This document shows positions 12,801 through 24,800 of a DNA stretch of 64,000 bases, piece after piece (position 1 is the stretch's first letter; each line of letters begins with the position of its first letter). Both the position numbers and the translations under genes were made by a program. Location of the stretch: positions 6,572,001 to 6,636,000 of the forward strand of contig OX291551.1 of the NCBI GenBank assembly GCA_946406115.1, written 5' to 3'. The notes below the pieces were generated by a model. That model saw only the letters and a list, made by a program, of their open reading frames with translations. It was not told where the DNA came from and searched no databases. Source of the stretch: Apoda limacodes (Eukaryota; Arthropoda; Insecta; Lepidoptera; Limacodidae).

Positions 12801-15800
12801 CTCGCTCGCCTACGGAACGCTATAGTCTCCAGAGGCATTTTAATAGATGAGCAGTTCGGCTTTCGTGCCAAACACTCATGCGTCCATCAAGTCCTCCGCG
12901 GTTTAATTTTTAAACTGTACAACTTTCAGTTGCCAGATCGTCTCGTGCTCATCATACGAGACTATTTGTCGAATCGTAGCTTTCGCTACAAAGTTGAAGG
13001 CACTCTCTCTTCCCCCCGTCCCATACAAGCAGGAGTCCCGCAAGGGTCTGTGCTCGCCCCCATCTTGTACCTTCTGTACACTAACGACATCCCTAAAACG
13101 ATAGGTACCAATCTAGCCCTCTTTGCGGACGATACCGCTCTCTATACCACTGATAGGCAAGTGAGTCGAATCACTGAGATACTCCAACCCGCTATCACCG
13201 CCCTAGGCGAGTGGTTTCGGAAATGGATAATCGAGGTGAATCCCGACAAAATCTCTGCCGTCCTCTTTTCCTTAGGCCGCCCTCCGCGGCCAACTCCCCT
13301 TTCTCTCTTCGGTCGTGCCATTCCCTGGCAAAATAAGACCAAATATCTCGGTGTGACCATGGATAGTCGTTTGAACTTCCAAGCTCACACCAAAATAGTC
13401 AGACACCGAGCCGCTTTTGTCCTCGGTCGTCTCTATCCCATGATAGGCAAGTATAGTAAGATGTCGCTTAGAAATAAGCTAAATCTTTACACAACTTGCA
13501 TCCGCCCCATACTAGCTTATGCTAGCGTAGTCTTTGCGCTGTCCAAGCGCAATCTCCACAAACTCCAGACCCTCCAAAACCGCTTTCTCAGAGCGGCCAC
13601 TGGAGCCTCTTGGTACGTTCGCAATGCGGACCTACACAGAGACTTCGAACTTCCCACGATTCCCCAATACTTTAAAGACTTGGCAGTCCGCTTTTTCGAG
13701 CGTACGCAAAATCACCCGAATCGATTAATTGTGCAATCCACAACGTATCGTCCTCCCGATCGACCCGGTCACGGTCGTAAAACTATTGTTAGGCGGCCTC
13801 GGCACGTACTAACGTCCCCAGATGACGATCTCGCTGGGCTGGGACGACCTCCCCGAATAGGGCCTCCCTCCAAACACGACGCCGACGTCCCCGGGTTCGT
13901 CGGCGCCCACAAGGATACACTAGGTATCAAAGAGTGCCGGGGCGCTTCTCGCCCCCACTCAATCGCAACCGCACCCGCGTAACGGGGAACTCCACTCCTG
14001 GCGGTGACTCACCTTCGGGTTCGAGACTCACGCCGGTCGAATGGACGCCCCCGAGAGCGACAACCCAAGCCGAGGCTTCCCCCGCGGGGAGCCCTTGAGC
14101 GTTGGGCGCTATATGGGCTGAGGCTCCTTCAGAGTCTCGCCCCAAAAGTCCGGTGAAGCAGTAATGGCTGCAACAGCCAACTGCATAGTCAGCTCAGAAA
14201 AAAAAATAAAAAAAAAGGTTCCTGGCGTTGAAGCTTGCTCACTGTGCGCCAGGCGCATCGTTAGGACATTTCAGGTAGTAACTCTTCTGTACTATTGCGT
14301 ATTCTGTGGTTGAGTTAATAGACACTTAACTAAGTCTAAAGACTTTCAATGTAGCACATAGGTTCTAAATTCAATAAAGATTTTATTTATCATAGCTACA
14401 CATGTCCTAACTAAAATTCTGTATTCAAAAGGTGAAACAAGTGAAGTCAGAGCAACTGAGGCAAATATTGAAAGAGCGAATGCAAAATACGGTTCAATAC
14501 TAAATTGTACTTCGTAAAATTCCAAATACTACGTGGGCAAAGTGGATCACTTTTTCCATCATATGCCATTGCTACTCGTAAGCGAAAATATCTTTAGAGA
14601 AACGTCATAATCGTCAAGGAAACACAAAACTTCTGTTTATTTTTAACTGACTTCAAAAAAGGAGGAGGTTCTCAATTCGTCGGAGATTTTTTTTTATGTA
14701 TGTTACCCGATTTCTCGAAGACGCCTGGACCGATATGAGAAATTCTTTTTTTATTTAGAAGGTTATACTTTCCGGGTGCCATTCCCATATTATTATAGTG
14801 AATTTAAAACTAAAACTTTTGGAGAAAAAAAAAATATTAATGATAAGTTGCAACTGGTGAAACGCCTTTTATGTTGATGATGGTTAAACTTTGTTACGAG
14901 TATGGATGTTTTTAGTGTACAAGAAAAAAAAGCAATTTGTCACTGAAAAGAAAAAAAATAAAAAAAATTTAACAAAAAAAAAACAACCGGCTTCAAAAAG
15001 ATGCATTAAAAAGGTAAAAATAATTACTAATTTCCAAAAATCTGATCTGAATTACAGTTTGAAGTTGGTGCCTATGTACCTATGTAACAGTTTATAACAC
15101 ACTTTGATTGCATAACACTAATTTCAAACTGTAATTCAGATCAGATTTTTGGAAATTAGTAATTATTTTTACCTTTTTAGTGCATCTTTTTGAAGCCGGT
15201 TGTTTCTTTTGTTATTTTATCATGACTTTTGTGGTCCACGACCCTCTCGACACAATATTTTTAGGCCTTGTTGCAGAAGCCCGCAGCTTATGGGCTCAGC
15301 AAGGTTTACGGCTGTAGCGGATGCGCATGAGCTTAAGGGGTGGGGCAGACCTGGTAGAAAATGTTATCTTCATAAAGCAAAAATGTAGGTGTAGATACTA
15401 TCAGCCCGAATCTATGTGTTACCTTTTCTTATGGTACTATACAGGCAAGATCCTGGAAGTTAAAGGCATATTGGGCAGTCTAGGGTAGGGTTGCCCACTC
15501 ACCAGTACCTTACATCAATCGCAACATCAGCTCATTAATTTTACATGCCAAGCTAAAGCTGTTACAGCCCCTTGATCATGTTTTTACGTAAATAGTTCAT
15601 TTCGCAAATAGCTAACTCTCTAACACTCTGCCAAATTGATGTGAATCTCTATCCATTTTTGAGTAACTCTCAAGTTCGTCGAGAACGGCAATTGAGGTAT
15701 ATTTTTTGCTCCCTGTCTTTTATTTTATTACTTTCTTTTCTGAAAATGGTGGTTTATGACAAGTGATATATGTATATGAAACCACTTAGTCCAGATACAC

Positions 15801-18800
15801 TGCTGCAGTGTTGCGGCAATGGGCTCACCACCTGCGATATAGGACTACTAAAGTGATCAGTGAAAAAAGGCTGTCTCCCACATTATGATGTGAGTGTGTG
15901 TTTAGACACTGGCTATCCCCTTCGGGCAATTAAAGCCGCGTTAACCAAAACCAAATTGATACTTATAGGTAAATGCAAACTTACATAAAACAGCACTGTA
16001 GCTATTCTCCTGTCGATATTTGTGTAGTAAGCTTTTTCAGTCTTCTGAAAATCATATTAAATAAAATAAATAATAACACACATATTTTTATTATTGGCAA
16101 TTATTCTTGGCGACTTAAACCTATATAGTGCCAGTGAGAATATTACGAATTATTTTTGTAATTTTTTATCATTATGTAATATCGAACTGTATAACTGTGT
16201 GTCTAATATGATGAGAATGCTTGATGTGGTGCTTACGAGCACGGAGCTAAGTGGTCAAGTTAGTGTGCGGAGTTGGTCGTTATAGATGGGCATCATCCAC
16301 CTCTCGCTGTTTGTGTGGAATATAGCTTCTATAAGCATGCAACATTATTAGAACCTTCAAACATAGATAGATCTAAAGATTGGAACTATCGTATCGCAGA
16401 CTTTTATACACTATATTGCTGTATACGAGATACTGATTGGAAGTCTATTTATGAGTGCAGGAACGTTAATGACGCTGTTAATCGTTTTAATAGTTTTTAA
16501 AAAAATACGGAAGCAATCGTGTAATTGAACTTACCCTGTCTTTTACACAAGAAGCATAATCCGTGACATTCAAACGAAAGCAAACTGTCATCGTCGGTGG
16601 AAGCAAACCGGGGATACCAATTTGTTGGCTGAATTTAGGCAACTTCGCTCGAAAATCAAATGCGATACACATAAAGCTCATAAACAATATGTTGTGGATG
16701 TTTCTGCTAATTTGAGAACTAAACCAGCGTTGTTTTGGCAATATGTCAACACCTTACGTAGTCGCGGCGGTGTCGAACCATTAGTAATACGAGGCGATAA
16801 CGAGTTTCGGGGCCCCAAGGCAGCCAATGCTTTCGCAGCTTATTTTCAATCTGTTTTCTTATCCGGTAAGCCTTCTCTCGACCCTACAGCAGCCAGCTCA
16901 AGTACTTCCGCCGACTGTCGTCGCGTTGATATAAGTGTTATCACAAAGTTAAAGGTTAAAGTCAAAAAGTTAAAGGCAAATGCCTCCCCAGGTCCTGATG
17001 GTATACCTGCGTATGTTATCAGGGGATTGGTTGATTGACCATATTGTCTTCATTTTCAACCTGATTCTTAGTACCGGAGTCTATCCAACTATATGGAAAA
17101 TGTCACGTGTCACTCCTATTCCAAAATCTGGACCTAGAGTGATGGTTGAAAACTATCGACCTGTAACTAACTTATCTGATTTAGCAAAATTATTTGAGGT
17201 GGTCCTTCATACTGACTTACTACATCAATGTCAGCCTTACGTCACCGGTGCACAACATCCTTTTTTACCTAAACGGTCTGTTGCCACTAATTTGATTACG
17301 CTGTTCGACTTATTGTTGGTCGAAGTCGATGCAGGAAATCAGGTAGACGTTATTTATTTGGACTTCAAAAAGGCTTTTGATAGAGTAGACAATGAGCTGC
17401 TATTATTAAAACTAGGTAAGAAAGGTTTTGTAACTAGACTTCTTAAACTTTTGTCAAGCTACCTCAGCGAAAGGCAACAATTTGTGAAGTATGGACCTTA
17501 CGAATCTTATCAATATTCTACGCTGTCAGGAATAAGTCAAGGTTCTAATTTAAAATTATGGAAATTTACGAGACGTACTAAATGGATGGCCCCTACCCAG
17601 TATTACTAGCTGTGCTCGCAACTTTGTTAGACATTTTTATTTAATAATTATTATACATCTTATATCAAATAAGCTATTTATTTATATATATTGCGTTACT
17701 AGCCTCAAACGTCCTTACTGTTGGGGCAAGGACTACCTTCACCAAAGGCGATTTGGGCCATAGTACATTACGCGGGCTTAGTGCGAATTATAGATTTTAC
17801 ATGTCTTTTTATTGACGTATGCAGGTTTCCTCACAATGTTTCCTGCACCAAAAAGCTAGTGGAGTGTATAATCAATACATGTACTTTAAAAAAAAAGAAA
17901 AAGACTCATTAGTACACGCCGGGCTTAAGCCTGCACCCCGCTGGACACGAGGCGAAAACCCCCTACGCCACTACAGACCTCTAGGTTAAGCTATTACTCC
18001 CCAGATAGAAAATTCTCTTCAGTTTCAATTATATGTATAAGTATATAAGGCAGACCGGTGACCTTAAGAGGTAGCCCGAATTGGCTGGATGAGGAAGGCA
18101 GAGGACCAAGTGTGGTGGCGTTCTTTGAGTAAGGCCTATGTCCAACAATTGACTGCTATAGGCTGATTGGTTGATTGCTAATCAATACTAAAAATAATAC
18201 TTGGTATTATAAATATGTAACGAACACGTTCTAAAATATTATTCATATTTGAGAAAATGCTTAGCGCTATCAACTATTTCTGGATCTAATTTCTTTTCTC
18301 GCAACACTTTTACTTTTGCTTATTTATTTGTTTGTAAAATCACAAAAAATACAAGTCTAGTATTATGTCTATATATTTTTGGTGTTTCTAAGGACTTCAA
18401 AGATGCAATGTGTACGGCACTACAACAAAAGTAATTAATTAAACGGGGCGTTTTTTTTTATTGTTATCTACCGTTGGGGGTACCCAAGTGTGCTCTAGCT
18501 CTGCTCTAGTGTATAATGACTAATTCAGCTCACATGTACTTGTTTTATTACGAAGGTGCTACTTTTTGCGCAACTTATAATTCTTTAGTTTGTATTATTT
18601 TATAGTTGACTTAATTTGGTCAGCGGACAACGTTCAATGACCTCTTCACGCTTGAAACGCAGTACCGATTAAATAAAATTTGGCATGGAGATAGTTTGAG
18701 TTCTGAAGAAGGACATAGGCTAGTTGAAAACGTCAAGTATAGGTCGTTTCATTCATTAGCTTCTTACCTTAAAAAAGTCGACGTGTGGCGCATAGTGTCC

Positions 18801-21800
18801 TCCTATGGCGTAATTGAGAACCTGCAGGCCCTCTGCAAAGTCCGTAGTGAGGCCCGTCATGTCTGCGACTCGCTGCGACAGGGAAGCAATCACGGGGGAC
18901 TCCTGGTCTTTCAACCATGCCGATTTGCTTTTTCGGGATTTGTCCGCAATAATATTTCCCGTTTTTTTATCCACTAGTGTGGCACGCTGGAACTGAAAAA
19001 AAATAATTTAGGGTATCAGGTGCGAATTTCCTACATTTGTCACTCATAAATAGATAACTACACCCATATTTTCTATTAAATAGACCTATATCTCGTATTA
19101 TATAATAATAAATACTTCTCTGCCATTGATTTGTGCCACCACATGAAGGAACTACATTGCACGTCCAGGCCCTGCGACGAAACTCTTAAAAGTGTCCCAC
19201 ATTTAGAGTGCATTCCCGACCTCATTAGATCTCAAAACGATATTGATGTTGCCATCTAACCTCACCAGTCTCTTGCAAACATAGACATGATATATATATA
19301 TTACTTTGCAATGTAAATAGCGTCTTCAAGTGGACGGCGCTTTTTATTTTAGCGGTTCTAAGAATTAACATCACATGACATTACCAACGTGATTTCATAC
19401 AGTCAGTATGTACCTACAATACGAGTTAACAATGTTTCACGTAGTTTTCGATTAATCGAACTTTTAAACATTCAATTGGCTATATCTTTACTTTTATAAC
19501 AATGCTTGCAAGTCACTGTTAGCTAACAAATCAGTAGAGAGCGGTCACCGTTAGGCTTTGCTTGAGGACATCAAGTTACTGGTAAGAGAGAATAACGCTG
19601 CACGACGACTACAATAGTACCTCAGCTGTTGTAAGGCCCGTTGCACCGCGCTGGCCTAATACAGATTGGTGGACATTTGTCAAGCTACTTAGTGGCCACA
19701 CTTGGCCACACTTCTGACTTGGCTTAACGGCTGCATTCATTTTACAATACTCATTACAACCAACTATCCCAAGAATGCCCTCAGATCCCATTGCAAGCCG
19801 CCTGGTAAACTACTGTTCTTTCTATTTTGCTCTGTTGTCATATTATAAAAAACAGTGGCGCGATGTTGTGTTCTAATTGTTTTTTATGTGATATTTTTAA
19901 AGCCATTTTTTGCTATTGCAAGAACAAAAATACTTAAATTTTAATAAGTTTCGGTATAAATACTAAAAGTGCGATTATCAGAACTAGGATGTCTAGAAGA
20001 ACTCAAATTAGTTTAAACTATCTTAGCTGAACCGAAACATTGATTTCATACATACATTTAGTCGTCGCTTTTGATAAATCCGACAACATCAAGGCAGCCA
20101 TGGTACCGTGACAAAAATGTATGACGGGCTGGAAAACCTCATCCCCCGTCTTATCGCGCACCATATAATGCTCTTTCTAGACACCTCCGATTGTCGAACG
20201 AATAAAATTATTGTTTAATCTGTGACCATAGCTTACCTTTGGCTTGGCACTTTCTTTAATGAAATCAATCTCATCATCGCTGATGACTTGGTGGAAGAGG
20301 AACACATCAGGCTCAATGTACATCTGTTCCACCTTCAGTGGCGCCAGTCGCAGGAACGGGTGATTTTCCGTCAAGTACCAGCACTTCAGTCTGGAAAAAA
20401 GATACGGGATCAAGCAGCTAAAAGAGTGCATGTTTTTCTAGATGAGTTTCAATTCGAGTATCTGAAATCTGTAATAAATCACAAAAATAGAACTTTACAA
20501 ATACCTCCAGCGAAAGTTGTGCTGAACAAAATAAGTTTAAAAGTTTTTGGTTTCGTCCGTGATATCATATCTTACCTCGCAGATATTTCCATCGGAATGT
20601 CCATTTCTCCGCGACAAAGGGAATCGTAAATGCTTTCTTCCGAACGAGGATTTATCTCTTCCTTTATTATTTCGTCCAGATCGTCTTTTCTAGTATCCTT
20701 AACAGTCAAGAATATTTAATTAATGTGTAGGTAATTGAGCTGGTACTGAGAATTAAATAAGCAGTCATTCGGAATCCCATGACAAGAATGTAAACGGCCC
20801 TCGACCAAAAATGACCCTAGGACCTCCTGTGACAGCAAGAACTAAAAAAAATTTTTTTTTAAAATTACAGTCCATTTTCATATATTGCTCATTTGAATGA
20901 GTAGAAATTTCGAAATGCAGTAAAAAAACTGCTGGTAAATACCTCAAGTCGGCGTCTCTCTCTCTCTGCTATTTTGCTCTCATAACGTGGAACATTGCCC
21001 CGCGCTGGAGAATGGTCAGGCTCTATTTCCAATAACTTTTCACTCCACTCCAAAGTGGATTTCATGTCGCCTGAAGCACATTAAAATAATTCAGAGCCAG
21101 CTATTGTGATGAACATGTCAAACAAAATTCTTAATTCCAGGTTTTCCTCTTACGTCTGCCATCGCCAATTCACGAATAATTAGTGGTTCAGTGCACACAG
21201 ATTATTTTTTCACTAAACTTGGACATTGATAATTTTGTGATGCATCTAAAAAGGGATATGCTGCTGTGGTATGGTACCTACAGCAAAGGGGCTATGGCAG
21301 TTAATTTGATTTGGGTGAAAAGCAAGAATGACTCGATTTACGGTCCTAATTGGAATTAAATGGAATACAATCAGAAATTTATTGATATTTAAACTAAACA
21401 TTAGGATATATATGAACCTCTTAGATAGTAGGAGTAGGTTATGTACTCCAAGATGTCAATTTTCTCAAAGGGGTTCGATACATCGTTCTCATGGCGATAC
21501 TTGTTTAAGGCCTCCTTCATCCAGGCTATACAGTAACCATACTCCTTCTGGTTGTAGAGTCCTCGGCCCAGCTCAAAGCAGTCTCCAGCCGACATTGGTG
21601 AGCTGAAACATAAGACAAGTGTCAATAGTTTAACTGAGAAGACATGTTGACAGTAAAATTGCATAAAGATTAAAAATGATAGCGCTAAAGACGTAAAGTT
21701 TTAAAAATTGAAACTTCAGCTATCAGGGTCTGATTCTACGCCTTAAGGCGCAGTACCTACCTAACTAGCGCTGCCAAAGATATTCTTTATTTCATCTTTG

Positions 21801-24800
21801 TACACAACATAGTTCAAAAATGTTACAAATCCATTATTTAGAACTAGTTATAAGCTATTTTTAGACGGTTATACATCGTTTCTAGAATATATAAGGGTTC
21901 TTAAATGAGCTTATACCTAGATCTATATAATTGATTTGTAACTTTTTGAAAGGTATTTTATAAAAAAAAGAAATAAAGAATTTTTTTGGCGGCGCTAGTT
22001 AGGTAGTTACTACGTCTTTTTTTTTGGCTCGTTGGATGATGTAGACCAGCGATGCCCATAGCAGGGACACGTGCGTCCGCGAGACGATCTGTCGTGGGTG
22101 TGATTTATATACCTACGTAAACTACATTCAACCGAAAACAGTGATTTTAAATCACAAAAAGACCTTTTTGAACGGTTGATTACTTGACTGCAAACAAATA
22201 AAGGGTGTTGTTTAATATAATATAAAATTAGCATAACATTGACAAACAATGCCGTGTAAATAAAAAAATAACATCTCAATATGCATAAAAACCGGCCAAG
22301 TGTGTGTTGTCGGCCAAGTTTTCAACCATTTTAAACTACCAGTTTAAAACTGACCGGTTGAATTCGTTAAAAACTAACTTTACATCTACATATAAACCTG
22401 TGACTTGTCACTTTTACATAACAGTACCTACTGCCTCAGCAATTATAAGCCTCACTGCAGGGGCACAGGCCTTGGGGAAGAATGCTTAGGCTTTAGTACA
22501 CAGCGCTGGTCAGTTGCGTTGTCATAAGAGTATCAGTGAGATAGTAATGAAGCTGGAACTTACCTATAAACGAATCCATTTAACATTCCAGCTGATAACT
22601 CATTCACCTTCAATTGATAAGTATCTTGGACCCTGGCCAAAGCTAACGCAGCGCCCACCAAGTCTTCGCTACTCGGATACTTTTCACCCGCTTGAGTCAT
22701 TGTTATATTCTGCAAGACTTCTGTTAAGAAACATCAATATTCATTATGATACAATACAAAAAGAAGCATTTACAATTTATGAAAAAAGAAAAGAGTGATA
22801 CTGTTCTCCGCGGGCTTACCCACGTATAAATATAGAATGGTATGCCGGTAGTTACTTATTTTTGATTTTTTAAGCTTTAAGTTCATTATGGAGTGCAACT
22901 ATTGTACATTGTTATGATACAAGTGTGCTGGGCTGCTCATTACAGACGAGGTTGTGGGTTGCACTCCGAGCCAAAGGCGAGGACGTAATTCAGCCGAGTG
23001 TGTATTGAGAAGAGCTTACGAGTGTCATACGATTGTTTTCAATACACTTGAAGGGCAGTAACTACTTATATAAGTGTTTATAAATGATGTAATAAGGTAA
23101 TATTTAATGGAATCTAATAATTTTAATATTACTTAAAGAAATGTGTTAAATTTATTTTTCCAAAAAAGGAACTTAGTTCACAGGCATAATTTCTTATTAC
23201 AGACCACGGTTAGCGGCATTTAGTGCTACTTTTTGGCAGCGGGTTTTCTTTAGACTAATTCGACATTGTTTCGTAAGTTATTATATCTATTAAAGGTATA
23301 ATAACTTAAAAAATAATGTCTGCCCAAACTGCCATATAAGTAGAGGGGATTCGTTGGTTCTGGCGCACTTCCCCCCAACCTCAACCCCTCGCCTAAAAAA
23401 AAGCTCACCAACTTTTTTTCTGCTTTGTAGGACTCGCGCTTGACCACTCTCATTACATCGTTGGTTCTGGCACACTACCCTCCAACCCCAACCCCTCGCC
23501 TAAAAACTTTTCTGCCCCCCGCACGACTCGCGCTTGACCACTCTCAAAACCACCCCTGTGTCTGGGGTGTGGCGACTCGCGCTTGACCACTCTCAAAACC
23601 ACCCCCTGTGTCTGGGATACGTCGACTCACGCTTGACCAGAACTACCACGTGACATCACTGTAGGTTCTGTGTAGTTTTGTTAAGTATTTATATCATTAT
23701 CGTAATGGGTCTATCGTATTTTTCCGTTCATTAGTTATTCTTATTTAATTACAATGTCGTGAGTGCGATAATGATGTTTGTGGTGACATTCCTAATACCT
23801 TTTTAATTATATTTGTACTTGTAAGATAAATCGTATATATATAGGATAGTCGAGAGTATTCGAGTTACAATTTATCATCAAGTGATTGAATTCATCCTGT
23901 GTGATACTGAGGCTGGTTCTATTTACTTCAAAAAAAGCTATGGAGGTATGTGTTTTTTTGCTTTATAATTCTTTATCTATATTTATTATATATATTACAG
24001 ACCCTCAAAACTATGTGTTTGTTTGAATGTCTATTACTTAAACCAATTTTGTTTAGGTTTTCACTTTAGGCAAATTTTTGATTCAAATTATTATACAAAT
24101 ATGTTTTTAAAGCATAGGCTTATTTTATTACAGAATTCAACATTTAACGTAATGGAAGAAAACACGTTCAAGCATTACTACTACGCTACATCGGATGATG
24201 AGCAATCAACTGAGAAGGCCTTAGAAACAACAAAGCTCAAACGGTCTCGTCGAAATAGTATCGACTCATTCTTTGAGGGGACCAATCAGAAGAAAAAGAA
24301 ACTCAGCTCTACAGTGGCGAGATCTTCAAAAGATGGTATCCCTGGTGTCACATACTTGTCTACTAATAATGATGATGGGGCTCATGCTACACATTTGATA
24401 AAAATTGAGGTGTATGACCTCATAAAATTGAAAAAAGTACCAGTAGATGAACATTGGAAACACTCAGAAGTGAGGATCAAATATTATACGGATACAAAAG
24501 ATGAAAAATATGAGCAAACGAAGGGTATCATATTTGATATCACGAAGCAAATAGCAGAAACCAATAACTGTAAAAAATACTTTTTTAAAAAGTAATCTCT
24601 AATAGCTAAATTAATTTATAAGAACCATCCTTACAAAATTTTATGAGTATCTAATTGATAAGTAACGAGCAAACTATTAATTAACCATCAACTAATATAG
24701 TAATCACCTTATCGACTTGTATATATAAGAGAAAAATCGAACATTATATTTATTATTAATTCATCATTCACAAGCAAAGCTAAACTGGTTTATTTCAACC

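Larger units (their letters stand above)
8666..14216 (+). mobile_element. Full-length but inactive Jockey-type LINE
   Basis: The element is 5551 bp, starts with CATTCCCGATTCGACTC and ends in an A-rich tail, with a 10-bp target duplication on both sides. It is far more GC-rich than its surroundings. Its layout is a 5' UTR of about 780 bp, ORF1 (zinc-knuckle protein), ORF2 (endonuclease plus reverse transcriptase) and a 3' UTR of about 230 bp. Both ORFs are broken. It sits in P4HA intron 9, antisense to the gene. Confidence 0.88.
23339..24627 (+). repeat. Polinton left terminal inverted repeat, 1289 bp
   Basis: It is the inverse of 34950-36331. The inner part (23640-24627) mirrors 34950-35937 base for base as far as I checked. 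The outer 300 bp is a tandem-repeat zone where this side is 93 bp shorter, lacking one unit. A few substitutions separate the outer units, for example GTAGGACTC here against GTACGACTC on the right. It includes a TATA element and a complete intron-containing gene. Confidence 0.93.

Noticed and set aside
18696..18977. Plus-strand open frame over P4HA exon 8
   Set aside because: The minus strand encodes the conserved catalytic core with splice sites. The plus frame has no motif.
23345..23650. Regularly spaced repeats that could suggest a CRISPR array
   Set aside because: The units are long, of two spacing classes, have similar rather than unique spacers, and are mirrored in the opposite terminal repeat of a eukaryotic transposon.
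24023..24151. Upstream in-frame extension of the TIR gene to 24023
   Set aside because: It lies inside a predicted intron with good donor and acceptor, has AT-rich non-coding composition, and the start context is poor. The spliced model starting at 23940 is in frame.
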